Positions 6,940-16,240 of a stretch of DNA of 17,550 nucleotides are shown piece by piece. The stretch spans positions 1 to 17,550 of the forward strand of contig DALTYD010000021.1 in the NCBI GenBank assembly GCA_029986255.1. Direction: 5' to 3'. How positions within the stretch are numbered: position 1 is the first letter of the stretch; each line of letters starts with the position of its first letter. Source of the stretch: Methanocorpusculum sp. (GTDB taxonomy: Archaea > Halobacteriota > Methanomicrobia > Methanomicrobiales > Methanocorpusculaceae). Made by a program: the position numbers and the translations under genes. Under the pieces are notes generated by a model, which worked only from the letters and a program-made list of their open reading frames with translations, ran no database searches and was not told where the DNA came from.

Positions 6940-8571
6940 ATGGGTATCGAAAACAAAAGTGACTGTCATGTGCTTGTTATCGGTTCAGGAGGAGCAGGAA
7001 TTCGCGCTGCGATTGATGCCTCATCTTCAGGGGAGACGATAATCGTATCAAAGACCATCACTGGAAAGGGAGGTTGTACTGTCATGGCAGAAGGGGGGTA
7101 CAATGCTGTTTTAACATCTACTGATTCTATTTCAATGCATTATGAGGACACAATGAAAGGTGGCGCTTTCCTCAATGATCCTGCACTTGTTGAGGTTCTT
7201 GTTCGAGAGGCACCTGACCGCATTCATGATCTATTTGCATGGGGGGCTGTGTTCGATCTCACCAGTGATAACAAAATATCCCAAAGGCCGTTTGGTGGTC
7301 AATGCTTTCCTCGCACCTGCTATTCTGGTGATCACACTGGACATGAGATAATAATGACACTTCTCGAAAAACTCCGTTCCTCCTCTGTTGAGATCCTTGA
7401 TGAACTTCTCATTATTGATCTTTTGAAAGATGGCAATACCATATCGGGCGCCATCACGTGCGATCGTGATGGAGAACTTGGTATCATCACCGCTGATGCT
7501 GTCATTCTTGCGACGGGTGGGGCTGGGCAGGTTTATGATATCACTACAAACTCTTCTGCGGGAACAGGTGATGGTTACGCTCTTGGTTATCGTGCAGGTG
7601 CTGAACTTATTGATATGGAACAGGTGCAGTTCCACCCTACAGGTGCAGTGTATCCCGATGCCACTCGTGGTCGTTTGATCACAGAAGCCATCCGTGGAGA
7701 AGGTGGTCTTCTCTTCAATGGAATGGGTGAGCGATTCATGGAAAAGTATGATCCGATTCATAAGGAGCTGTCCACTCGCGATGTGGTTGCTCGAGCCATT
7801 GCCACCGAAGTTCTTGAAGGTCGCGGTACTGTTCATGGTGGTGTATGGCTTGATGTAACTCATCTCTCCAGTGAACAGATTGAAACCCGCCTCCCTGTCA
7901 TGCTTGAACAGTCTCTCAAATTTGGTACTGACATCAGGACTCAACCGATGGAAGTTGCTCCAACTGCTCACCACTTTATGGGAGGTCTGCGAATTACTCC
8001 AGATACTCACACTACTCTGTCTCATCTTTTTGCTGCAGGTGAAGTAACGGGTGGTGTCCACGGTGCGAATCGTCTTGGCGGAAATGCCCTTGCTGAGACA
8101 CAAGTGTTTGGTTGTCGTGCAGGTCGTGCTGCTGCCATGGTAAAACATTCCTCAATGCATGCTATTGACTTGGTGCAGATTCAATCAGCAGAGGAACGAA
8201 TTGCACAACTGTACGAGGGTATTTCTTCCCCAGCAGAAATTCGTCATTTAATGAAGCGGATTATGTGGAACAATGTTGGCATCTTTCGTAACAAACTTGA
8301 TCTTATGGTTGCTGAGCGCGACATTGCAAAACTTCGTTCGGTACCCCTTTGTATATCCTCATCACATGAGATCAGTGATGCGCTCATCACGGAAAATATG
8401 TTGCTTGTTGCATCGCTCGTGATTGATGGTGCACTTCTTCGTCGTGAGTCACGTGGCGCTCATACACGAACTGATATTAAAATACCATGGGCGCATAATA
8501 CATCCCCATTTGCTCATACGTTCTTCTCAAAGGCAAAATCTGGCATTGAAATTCTGGAGGGAAGATTGTGA
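6940..8571 (+). CDS. tfrA: Thiol:fumarate reductase flavoprotein subunit TfrA
   Basis: TfrA is the FAD subunit of the cytoplasmic enzyme that reduces fumarate with coenzymes M and B, giving succinate and the heterodisulfide CoM-S-S-CoB. The 543-residue sequence shows the dinucleotide-binding GSGGAG (15-20), GGCTVMAEGG (44-53), FHPTG (231-235), RGEGG (252-256), GERF (263-266), STRD with R280, HH at 344-345 and R351 in the substrate site, and AAGEVTGGVHGANRLGGNAL (365-384). Where bacterial FrdA/SdhA carry the histidine that binds FAD covalently, this protein has GCT (C46), consistent with the non-covalent FAD known for Tfr. It overlaps tfrB by four bases (GTGA). In methanogens without a complete oxidative TCA branch the enzyme supplies succinate for 2-oxoglutarate. 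The identity is supported mainly by the HdrB-like fusion in tfrB. Confidence 0.94.
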   Translation: MGIENKSDCHVLVIGSGGAGIRAAIDASSSGETIIVSKTITGKGGCTVMAEGGYNAVLTSTDSISMHYEDTMKGGAFLNDPALVEVLVREAPDRIHDLFAWGAVFDLTSDNKISQRPFGGQCFPRTCYSGDHTGHEIIMTLLEKLRSSSVEILDELLIIDLLKDGNTISGAITCDRDGELGIITADAVILATGGAGQVYDITTNSSAGTGDGYALGYRAGAELIDMEQVQFHPTGAVYPDATRGRLITEAIRGEGGLLFNGMGERFMEKYDPIHKELSTRDVVARAIATEVLEGRGTVHGGVWLDVTHLSSEQIETRLPVMLEQSLKFGTDIRTQPMEVAPTAHHFMGGLRITPDTHTTLSHLFAAGEVTGGVHGANRLGGNALAETQVFGCRAGRAAAMVKHSSMHAIDLVQIQSAEERIAQLYEGISSPAEIRHLMKRIMWNNVGIFRNKLDLMVAERDIAKLRSVPLCISSSHEISDALITENMLLVASLVIDGALLRRESRGAHTRTDIKIPWAHNTSPFAHTFFSKAKSGIEILEGRL

Positions 8572-10016
8572 AAGTACATATTTCACGCTTTGACCCAAAA
8601 TTGGATAATATCCCACATATTGAGACTTATAATGTCCCCTCTGAACGCGGCGCACGAGTCCTTAACGTTCTGGAAACAATCCATGATTGTATAGATCCAA
8701 CACTTGGATATCGACACTGCTGCCGTGCTGGACAATGTGGTTCGTGTGCAGTTCGTGTTAATGGTGAGCCGATGCTTGCCTGCATGGAAGAGGCCCATGA
8801 CGGAGATCTGATTGAGCCGCTAGAACTCCCTCGTATCTTGGATCTCATCACTGACATTGAACCGATTTTGGCACAGGTTTCCTGTTTGAGTCCAGAGGTG
8901 GATGAGAATGATACCTGCGTCTGCAATTGTGGGGTGACACACGAAACAATTGAGGAAATCAAACCGCTTCGCGAGTGTATTGAGTGTTATAGTTGCATCT
9001 CATCCTGTCCAGCGTTTGCAACATCAGAGTATGCAGGCCCTCTTGCAATGCGACAAGAACAGCGTTTGAATCTTGATCCGCGGGATCGATGTGATCGCAT
9101 CATGGAAGCGATTTCCAAAGGATTGTTTTCCTGTACTACTTGTCATAAGTGTGTTGAGGTCTGTCCAAAAAAAATTGATATCCCAAGAAAAGCGGTGGAA
9201 AAACTTCGATTAGAAGCAGAAAAACGCGGACTCTCACTCTCAGCGCATCGTGCCCTTGCTCGTCTTATTGAGGTAACTGGCCGTTCGGTTGATCAGAAAG
9301 AGATACCATTCCTTGAGCGTGTCCCTTCTATCATTGAGTCTGAGGGTGCAGTTCGGGCAACTGTTGGATTCTTCGTTGGATGCATGTTTAATAATCGCGT
9401 CATCCAGCCTGCACTGGATGCACTGGAGGTTCTCCGTCAAAATGGTATTTGCATTATTATTCCTAAGGATCAGGTCTGCTGTGGTTCCCCACTGATCCGT
9501 ACTGGCCATATCGATTTAGTTCCAAAGCTCATGGAGCGCAATATTACGGAGTTCATGAATGCAGGTGTCGATACGGTTCTCACGTTGTGTGCTGGCTGTG
9601 GTTCTACTCTCAAAAATGACTATAATACTCCCTTTAGAGTCGCTGATATTACAGAATATCTATGTGAGATCGGATTTGTTCAACCCACAAAGGTTTCTGG
9701 TACTTATACCTATCATGATCCCTGCCATCTTCTCCGAGGGCAAGGTATCAGTGAGCAACCGCGTGAACTATTGCGTAGTGTAGTGGAAACATTTGTGGAT
9801 CTTCCTGCACGTTGTTGCGGTGCTGGAGGTGGTGTTAAGTCCGCTTGTCCCCATGAAGCTGCAAGCATTGGTGCAACCCGTGCCGAAATGGTGATAACTA
9901 CTGGAGCTGATTTTATCGTGACAGTCTGCCCATTTTGTGAATTCCATTTACATCAGGTGACTGGGTTACCAGTGAAAAACATTGCAACATTGCTGCTTGA
10001 AGGGTATCGGAAATAA
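8568..10016 (+). CDS. tfrB: Thiol:fumarate reductase iron-sulfur subunit TfrB (SdhB-HdrB fusion)
   Basis: TfrB passes electrons from the CoM/CoB thiols to the flavin of TfrA. The GTG start at 8568 has GGAGG seven bases upstream and overlaps the tfrA stop. The 482 residues form an SdhB/FrdB-like half and an HdrB-like half. The first has a 2Fe-2S site (C52, C57, C60, C72) and two 4Fe-4S motifs (C137/140/143/147 and C189/192/195/199). The second has two CCG domains: GCMFNN, C304-C305-G and CAGC (341-344), then HDPCHLLRG (384-391), C416-C417-G and CPFC (454-457), the arrangement that in HdrB binds the non-cubane cluster acting on the heterodisulfide. This domain fusion is diagnostic for Tfr. An extra CVCNC cluster (C117, C119, C121) sits between the 2Fe-2S and first 4Fe-4S segments and is not part of the standard motifs. 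Otherwise intact. Confidence 0.95.
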   Translation: MKVHISRFDPKLDNIPHIETYNVPSERGARVLNVLETIHDCIDPTLGYRHCCRAGQCGSCAVRVNGEPMLACMEEAHDGDLIEPLELPRILDLITDIEPILAQVSCLSPEVDENDTCVCNCGVTHETIEEIKPLRECIECYSCISSCPAFATSEYAGPLAMRQEQRLNLDPRDRCDRIMEAISKGLFSCTTCHKCVEVCPKKIDIPRKAVEKLRLEAEKRGLSLSAHRALARLIEVTGRSVDQKEIPFLERVPSIIESEGAVRATVGFFVGCMFNNRVIQPALDALEVLRQNGICIIIPKDQVCCGSPLIRTGHIDLVPKLMERNITEFMNAGVDTVLTLCAGCGSTLKNDYNTPFRVADITEYLCEIGFVQPTKVSGTYTYHDPCHLLRGQGISEQPRELLRSVVETFVDLPARCCGAGGGVKSACPHEAASIGATRAEMVITTGADFIVTVCPFCEFHLHQVTGLPVKNIATLLLEGYRK

Positions 10017-10841
10017 TTTTGTATGCTGTTATGTGTGACTCATCATCTTTCCCTGCTCTACTATATTATAGAGGATATTTGTCGTATGCGATGCAAACTT
10101 TTTTGCGAATCTTTATTGATGATGTTCTCCGAAAATTGTTTAACTCATTCACTTGATTGTTATTAATTTTATCTTTTCTTCAATAAATTTTTCAAAAAAA
10201 TGTAATCTATTCTATTGAATATCAGTTATTTTTATGAAAATTATGGATAAATCTGAGTTTCATATTTTTAAATATCTTATGTCTCATTGCGTTTGAAAAC
10301 ACTTACCATGTACTTTTTCTCTACAGAAAAAAGTATTCTTTTGGTTACGTTCTAACCGTCCACTGTATACATTATCATAAATGACTAACTTGATGAATCG
10401 TTTCTAGGGATTTAAAAACGATATAAGATGGGTTTTAATGCTCAGTAAATGGTACTGAAAATGTTGAATTTTGTTTTTTTAAACAAAAATATATCCTTGT
10501 GAGGATCTCTAATAACATTAGGTTATTGAGTCTCCGTTACTCTTTCATATAGATTTTAGAGATGCTTGTGATATGATATATTTTCTATTTTTTTTGAATA
10601 TCTTTCCAAATTATAATTGTTATAAAATAACTTTACCTCTTGGATTTTTTATTTCTCTATTTTTTAGCTGGTACTTGTTTCTCGTCATTTATTTTCTGGT
10701 TGTGTCAACGTCTGAATACATGGTATTTTTGCCATGTACCTTTGTGTTCATTTCAAAAGGTTGTTATGCGTGACGTCGGTCCGGTTCCTCATTGAGTATT
10801 TTTCCTGCGGTTTGAGAGATATAGATGAGGCGAATTAAGTA
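10017..10841. other. Longest intergenic region, convergent tfrB / hpt
   Basis: This 825-bp AT-rich spacer separates two convergent genes. It contains two small AT-only inverted repeats, TTTTGTTT/AAACAAAA (10469-10476 and 10481-10488) and AATAAC/GTTATT (10511-10516 and 10522-10527), which could form weak hairpins. A 66-codon plus-strand frame at 10573-10773 is phenylalanine- and tyrosine-rich low-complexity sequence and looks accidental. On the minus strand, 10764-10841 continues the hpt frame for 25 codons beyond its TAG and is richer in GC than its surroundings. No RNA gene was seen. Confidence 0.5.
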
Positions 10842-11360
10842 CTACCGCACAATTCCTATGTAGGGGAGATTACGGTACTTTTGGTCCAAATCAAGACCGT
10901 AACCGACGACGAAATCGTTTCCAATGTTAAATCCGATATAATCTCCATTAATTGGCACAATGTGTTTTTCACATTTGTCAAGGAGTGAACAAACAGCAAG
11001 AGATGCTGGGTTGTGTGTTTGTATAAGATCTTTGATGGTGGAAAGAGTTCTTCCTGTGTCAATGATGTCTTCTATAATAAGCACATGTTTTCCATTGATT
11101 ACACTGTCCTGAACATCCAATTTCATAGTAATGACGCCAGTTGAAGATGTGCCTTCATAGCTTGCTACCTGAATATATTCCATGAAAACTGGGACTGTAA
11201 GGTGTTTGGCAAGCTCGCATGAAAAGAAGCAGGCACCTTTGAGAGATGTAAGGAGTGTTACAGATTTTCCTGCATAGTCATCATTGATTTGTTTTGCAAG
11301 TTCTCTGATACGTGCGTTGATTCTCTCTCCAGATATCAACACATCAATCGTGTCTTCCAT
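10842..11360 (-). CDS. hpt: Hypoxanthine phosphoribosyltransferase, bacterial type
   Basis: Hpt salvages hypoxanthine (often guanine) with PRPP to IMP or GMP. The 172-residue protein has the N-terminal ISGERINARIRELAKQI, the pyrophosphate loop LKGACFF (40-46), the flexible loop SYEGTSSTG (67-75), the PRPP-binding VLIIEDIIDTGRTL (93-106) and the C-terminal VVGYGLDLDQKYRNLPYIG (151-169). This is the bacterial Hpt/HprT architecture, not the APRT-like HPRT characteristic of many methanogens, so acquisition from bacteria is likely though not proven. The ATG at 11360 is the only sensible start; no clear Shine-Dalgarno sequence precedes it. It stands alone between two AT-rich spacers. Salvage complements the de novo genes purM and purE in the window. 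Confidence 0.93.
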   Translation of the reverse strand: MEDTIDVLISGERINARIRELAKQINDDYAGKSVTLLTSLKGACFFSCELAKHLTVPVFMEYIQVASYEGTSSTGVITMKLDVQDSVINGKHVLIIEDIIDTGRTLSTIKDLIQTHNPASLAVCSLLDKCEKHIVPINGDYIGFNIGNDFVVGYGLDLDQKYRNLPYIGIVR

Positions 11361-11956
11361 AAACTCTAATATTTATAGAACAGAAATCCTCATAATCTTA
11401 TCGACGTTGTTATTGTAGTCCTCAATGCCGTGTTTGATTCTGGAAATAAAAAAATATATCTGTTGTTTTATCAATCTTTTTTTTTATTTTCTTGTCATTT
11501 TCAAGGATAACATCTGTTAATTCTCATCTCGTGGATATTATGGGATATTTTAATATCATAACATTACTCATCAATCCCCCTATTCGTGATGTCTGTAAAC
11601 TTTCTCTCTTTTTTTATCACATTTCTGTTTGTAATACGCCATTTGACTAGATTATTTGGAGAGATATTTTTTGAATAAAAAATGTCGTTGCAGAGTTGGA
11701 TTACTTTATTTATTTCTTTTTTCTTGAAAATTTTTGTTTTTTTTCCTGAGTCACTTGTAGTATAATTATAAAAGATAGGTGGTCATTTTTCAGTATGTAT
11801 TCATAAACACAAACTCTCAATGTTTTATATTATCACTGGTGAGTCCTTTAACTTACCAAATAAATCTATTGTACTTTTATCTTTTTTTGTGATTTCACAT
11901 ACCTTGTTTATACGTCCTCAAATATTTTCTTCTCAAATATAAAAAATAAATTTTAT
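11361..11956. other. AT-rich intergenic region upstream of hpt
   Basis: About 600 bp lie between the hpt start and the carB stop. The A-run on the plus strand at 11941-11946 gives T6 behind carB. The rest is AT-rich with T-runs. No ORF with coding character, RNA gene or repeat was recognised. Confidence 0.55.
11941..11946 (-). terminator. T-run terminator after carB
   Basis: Six T in a row on the coding strand lie ten bases beyond the carB stop, in a very AT-rich context typical of archaeal transcription termination. Confidence 0.45.
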
Positions 11957-14900
11957 TTATTCAGTGTGGTAATGCGCCAGTGGCTCGATTGTAATCTTAT
12001 TTGATTTCATTGATTCGATTGCCTGAACCGCCGCTTCTGCACCAAAAATGGTTGTGATGTATGGGATACTGTAGTCGATCGTTGCTCTCATAATCTGGAA
12101 GTGATCTACTCGTGCATTTTTTCCACCTGGTGTGTTAATTATCAGATCAATATCTGCTCCCCGAATCATATCAATGATGTTCGGAGAACCTTCCTGTACC
12201 TTTCTAACTAGATTCATTTTGATATTATGCAACTCTAGGAACTTCACTGTTCCTTCTGTTCCATAGAGGTTAAAGCCAAGTGATGAAAGTTTCCGCGCAA
12301 TTGGGAGAATAGCTTCTTTTTGCTCGTCTGTTATAGAGATGAAAACATTCCCATCAAGTGGAAGTTTGTTGTCTGCTGCCTGACTTGCCTTGTAGAAGGC
12401 GCGACCGAAATCATAATCAATCCCAATCACCTCACCGGTAGACTTCATTTCAGGGCCAAGAATTGGGTCCACACCAGGCAATCGTGAAAATGGAAGTAAA
12501 ACCTCTTTTACAGCAACATGCTTGATTTCTTTCTCTTGATATTTCATATCAGCAAGTTTCATCCCTATCATAACCTTTGCTGCAATTTTTGCCAATGGCA
12601 GGCCTGTTGCTTTGGACACAAACGGAACAGTTCTACTTGCACGTGGGTTCGCTTCAAGGACATATACGGTATCATTGTGAATGGCATATTGAATATTGAT
12701 AAGACCAATAATTCCGAGTGAGAGAGCAATTTTCCGTGTGTAATCCTTTATAGTTGATATCTGTTCCTGTGTTAGGGTTTGTGTTGGAATCACACATGCA
12801 GAATCTCCTGAGTGAACGCCCGCTTCTTCGATGTGTTCCATTATCCCTCCAATAAGAACATCAACTCCATCTGAGACCGCATCGACATCTAATTCGGTTG
12901 CATTATCTAGGTACCGATCGATTAACACTGGATGAGTCTTGGAAACACGTACTGCTTCTTTTATATATGTCTGTAACTCAAGCTCGTCGTGTACCAGCTC
13001 CATTGCGCGTCCTCCGAGCACGTAACTTGGTCGAACAAGAACTGGATATCCGATTTTATTTGCAATCTCGTAGGCCTCCTTCTCAGAGTATGCAGATCCG
13101 TTTGCAGGAGATGGGATATTGTCCTTTTTTAGAAGAGCACTGAATCTTTTTCTGTCCTCGGCCACGTCCATATTGTCTGGACTAGTCCCCAACACTTTTG
13201 TCTTGAGGCCGCAGAGTTTTATCTCCTCCTGGATTGGAATAGCAAGATTTACGGCATTTTGTCCACCGAATTGTACCATAACCCCATCATAATCTCCTTT
13301 GCAGAGAATGTTTACAATATCTTCCAGTTGCATTGGTTCGAAGTAGAGTCGATCAGAGGTGTCAAAATCGGTGGAAACTGTCTCTGGGTTATTGTTTAAG
13401 ATGTGAACTTCGATTCCTTCTTCACGCAGAGATCTGACTGCATGGACTGTACAGTAGTCGAATTCAATTCCTTGCCCAATACGAATTGCGCCAGAACCAA
13501 GGATAAGTATTTTTTTGTTTTTTGTCTCCTTAAGTTCGCATTCATGTTCCCAGGTAGAATAATAGTATGGCGTCTTTGCCTGGTACTCTGCAGCGCAGGT
13601 ATCCACCATCTTGTAAGTTGGGAGACCTACGAGTTGTTTTATCTTGTAGATATTCCAACCTGTGAGTTCCTGGATCTCTGCGTTGGAGAAACCAAACTTC
13701 TTTGCATTCTTAATAAGTTCCTCTGTTGGATGCTCACGAAGTTCATGTTCGATGTTCACGACATGCTGTATTTTCTCCAAGAAGAATGGTTCTATTTGTG
13801 TATGTGCATAGACGTCATTAATTGTCATACCCAGGCGAAATGCATCGAACAGTGTTGAGAATCTCTCATCAGTTGGCCGTGAGAGGATCATTTTGATCTT
13901 ATTTATGTCTGTATGGTGGTAAATATCGGTATCAAGGGAACGGAGTGCCTTTTTAAACCCTTCTTCAACAGTTCTTCCAATTGCCATGACCTCTCCAGTG
14001 GACTTCATTGCGGTGGTCAGTGTCCGATCGGCTGTCTTGAACTTGTCAAATGGCCAACGGGAAACCTTAACAACGATATAGTCAACTGCAGGTTCAAAAC
14101 ATGCAGTGGTTGTTCCTGTAACTGTGTTCGTGATCTCATCAAGTCGCAGGCCAATGGCAACCTTTGCCGCAACTCGAGCAATTGGATATCCTGTTGCCTT
14201 GGAGGCAAGGGCTGAGGATCTGGAAACCCGAGGATTAACTTCAATGACTCTATATTCGCCATTGTTGAATGCGAACTGGATGTTACATCCTCCCTGTACG
14301 TTAAGTGCCCGAATAATTTTTATGGCGGCACGTCTCAAGATACTAAATTGGTCCGCAGTGAGGGTGAGGATCGGTGCGACAACGACAGATTCTCCCGTGT
14401 GGATTCCCATGGGATCAACGTTTTCCATACCACAGATGATAATACAGGTGTCTGCAGCATCTCGCATGACTTCGAACTCGATTTCATTCCATCCTTTGAC
14501 CGACTCCTCGATCAGAACCTGATGAACACGTGACGTGGTGAGACCGTGTTCTACAATCTTTTTGAGTTCGTCTTTAGTTGTTGCAACACCTCCCCCGTTG
14601 CCTCCAAGGGTGTAAGCCGGGCGAATAATTGCAGGGAGTCCAACGGTTTCGTAGGCTTCTTCCAGTTGCTCTATCTTGGTGAGGATGAAACTCTTTGGGA
14701 CTGGCTCCCCGATTTCTAACATGAGATTTTTAAACAGTTCACGATCTTCTCCATGATAGATTGCTTCAAGTGGGGTTCCTAAGATCTGAATGCCATCAAG
14801 TGCCCCCATCTCGTACAGTTCTGCAGTGAGGTTCAAACCAGTCTGACCGCTCATACCTGAGAGGATTCCATCTGGTTTTTCTTTTTTGATGATCTCGGCG

Positions 14901-15121
14901 ATGATTTCAGCCTTTAACGGTTCAACATAGACTTTATTTGCGGTTTCTGGATCAGTCTGAATGGTCGCCGGGTTGGAGTTCACAAGAACTACTTCAATTC
15001 CTTCTTCGCGAATGGCTTTACATGCCTGAGTTCCTGCATAGTCAAACTCTGCTGCTTGGCCGATCTGGATTGGCCCAGATCCGATTAGGAGGACTTTTTT
15101 GAGTGTTGGATTTTTAGGCAT
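11957..15121 (-). CDS. carB: Carbamoyl-phosphate synthase large subunit
   Basis: CarB makes carbamoyl phosphate from ammonia, bicarbonate and two ATP for pyrimidine and arginine synthesis. The 1054 residues show the duplicated ATP-grasp layout: first half 1-400 with IGSGPIQIGQAAEFDYAGTQ (13-32) and VIEVNPRVSRSSALASKATG (292-311), oligomerisation region about 400-540, second half with LILGSGAIRIGQGIEFDY (538-555) and VLEANPRASRTVPFVSKATG (821-840), then a MGS-like allosteric domain from about 930 (LYGTEGTVKFL, NTPGGK). The ATG at 15121 begins MPKNPTLKKVLLIGSGP and overlaps the carA stop by eight bases. An in-frame ATG at 15184 is inside carA and adds residues foreign to the family. Length and motifs are normal, and the gene appears fully functional even though CarA is unusual. 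Confidence 0.97.
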   Translation of the reverse strand: MPKNPTLKKVLLIGSGPIQIGQAAEFDYAGTQACKAIREEGIEVVLVNSNPATIQTDPETANKVYVEPLKAEIIAEIIKKEKPDGILSGMSGQTGLNLTAELYEMGALDGIQILGTPLEAIYHGEDRELFKNLMLEIGEPVPKSFILTKIEQLEEAYETVGLPAIIRPAYTLGGNGGGVATTKDELKKIVEHGLTTSRVHQVLIEESVKGWNEIEFEVMRDAADTCIIICGMENVDPMGIHTGESVVVAPILTLTADQFSILRRAAIKIIRALNVQGGCNIQFAFNNGEYRVIEVNPRVSRSSALASKATGYPIARVAAKVAIGLRLDEITNTVTGTTTACFEPAVDYIVVKVSRWPFDKFKTADRTLTTAMKSTGEVMAIGRTVEEGFKKALRSLDTDIYHHTDINKIKMILSRPTDERFSTLFDAFRLGMTINDVYAHTQIEPFFLEKIQHVVNIEHELREHPTEELIKNAKKFGFSNAEIQELTGWNIYKIKQLVGLPTYKMVDTCAAEYQAKTPYYYSTWEHECELKETKNKKILILGSGAIRIGQGIEFDYCTVHAVRSLREEGIEVHILNNNPETVSTDFDTSDRLYFEPMQLEDIVNILCKGDYDGVMVQFGGQNAVNLAIPIQEEIKLCGLKTKVLGTSPDNMDVAEDRKRFSALLKKDNIPSPANGSAYSEKEAYEIANKIGYPVLVRPSYVLGGRAMELVHDELELQTYIKEAVRVSKTHPVLIDRYLDNATELDVDAVSDGVDVLIGGIMEHIEEAGVHSGDSACVIPTQTLTQEQISTIKDYTRKIALSLGIIGLINIQYAIHNDTVYVLEANPRASRTVPFVSKATGLPLAKIAAKVMIGMKLADMKYQEKEIKHVAVKEVLLPFSRLPGVDPILGPEMKSTGEVIGIDYDFGRAFYKASQAADNKLPLDGNVFISITDEQKEAILPIARKLSSLGFNLYGTEGTVKFLELHNIKMNLVRKVQEGSPNIIDMIRGADIDLIINTPGGKNARVDHFQIMRATIDYSIPYITTIFGAEAAVQAIESMKSNKITIEPLAHYHTE

Positions 15122-16175
15122 CGGGGATCCCTCTGTACATGATGTCGTAAATTGGTTTTTCTGCACCGTCATAAATTGCGTCATGTTCTGGATGGAACTG
15201 CACGCAGTAAATGCTGAGATCGTTGTTTATAAATCCTTCTATGGTCTGATCATTTACGTTGATGCAGGATATTTCGCATCCTTCAGGGAGGCTATCACTG
15301 GCTACCGTGTACCCATGGCTTTGGTAAGTGATGGATACAGATCCATCAGAGAATCTGACGGGATGGTTTGCTCCGCGATGACCAAGTCTAAGTTTTTCGA
15401 TCTTTCCTCCGAGTGCTACAGCAATTATTTCGGATCCCATACAAACCCCATGAACTGGAATGATCCCAAGCATATTTTTTACGGTTTCAATGGCATTCGG
15501 TGCAGAAAATGGGTATCCTGGACCATTGGTGATGAAGAGTGCTTGTGGATTCTCCGCGAGAATTACATCAGCTGTCGTTCCATATGGATAAACATAAAGG
15601 TCTGCGCCACGTTTTCCCAAGCTCTGTATAATTGATTTTTTACATCCTAGATCTAGCACTGCGATCTTTTTTCCAGGGCCATGGATATGATAGGCATTTT
15701 CACAGGTTACATCTGGGATAAGTTCTCGTGTTTCTTGCACAGGAGCATTCTGAGCGATGCGAACTGCTTCCTGTCCATCATCAGACCCAGTGATAAGTGC
15801 TGCACGCATAACACCGTGTTCTCGAAGTTTTATTGTAAGCATACGAGTATCAATTCCTTCGATTCCGATGAGTCCGTTTTCTTCGAAGTACTGACCGAGT
15901 GTTGGTCTTTGTTTTGGGCATTCGCAAAGTTCATGAACAATGATACCAGCTGCGTGTACTCTGTTACTCTGTAGCTGTTCAATGTTTGCGCCATAGTTTC
16001 CAATGAGTGGATATCCAAACATTAATATTTGTCCGGCCACACCTGGATCACTGATGGCTTCTATATATCCATTGGATATGAGGGTAACTACAAGTTCTCC
16101 TGTTGTTGTGCCTTCAACGCCAAAACCACTACTGATAAAAGTAGTTCCATCTTCAAGTCCTAAGACCGCTTTCAT
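15114..16175 (-). CDS. carA: Carbamoyl-phosphate synthase small subunit with altered glutamine pocket
   Basis: CarA normally hydrolyses glutamine and channels ammonia to CarB. The 353 residues include the N-terminal CPSase domain (VLGLEDGTTF; GIDTRMLTIKLREHG) and a class I amidotransferase domain whose triad is present: C245 in HGVCMG, H328 and E330 in FHPE. Several residues that hold glutamine in the E. coli enzyme are changed. DPS(47) is DPG (G45), GHQ(273) is GSE (S248-E249), QN(311)HG is QSHG (S286), NGPGDP is NGPGYP (Y221), and the usual PGP after HPEA is missing (HPEHDAIYDG). The rest aligns well with archaeal CarA, so this is a specific change in the glutaminase site. It could be weakened or lost, with CarB using free ammonia, or merely divergent. 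The ATG at 16175 has a weak AGGA upstream. Confidence 0.93.
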   Translation of the reverse strand: MKAVLGLEDGTTFISSGFGVEGTTTGELVVTLISNGYIEAISDPGVAGQILMFGYPLIGNYGANIEQLQSNRVHAAGIIVHELCECPKQRPTLGQYFEENGLIGIEGIDTRMLTIKLREHGVMRAALITGSDDGQEAVRIAQNAPVQETRELIPDVTCENAYHIHGPGKKIAVLDLGCKKSIIQSLGKRGADLYVYPYGTTADVILAENPQALFITNGPGYPFSAPNAIETVKNMLGIIPVHGVCMGSEIIAVALGGKIEKLRLGHRGANHPVRFSDGSVSITYQSHGYTVASDSLPEGCEISCINVNDQTIEGFINNDLSIYCVQFHPEHDAIYDGAEKPIYDIMYRGIPDA

Positions 16176-16205
16176 ATTTTAAATCCTGTTTATTTCGGCT
16201 ATATT

Positions 16206-16240
16206 GTATTATAATGATTATTTATTTTATATATATATGT
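16206..16240 (-). promoter_or_regulatory. TATA-rich promoter region of carAB
   Basis: On the coding strand this stretch contains a run of ATATATATA followed by TAAAATAAATAATC and ATTATAATAC, at roughly 35 to 65 bases upstream of the carA ATG. Either element can serve as TATA box, leaving a short leader with AGGA near the start. Confidence 0.5.

Noticed and set aside
7231..8148. Long open frame (305 codons) opposite tfrA
   Set aside because: It is the antisense shadow of the well-supported tfrA gene and has no domain character.
10573..10773. 66-codon hydrophobic ORF on the plus strand that could be a small membrane protein
   Set aside because: It is made of T-rich low-complexity sequence rich in F, Y, L and I, as any open frame in this composition would be. 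It has no ribosome-binding site and resembles no family I know.
11368..11380. TATA-like CTATAAATATTA directly upstream of hpt
   Set aside because: It lies only about 8 to 20 bases before the ATG, so a start 25 bases downstream would fall inside the gene. It is probably just AT-rich leader.
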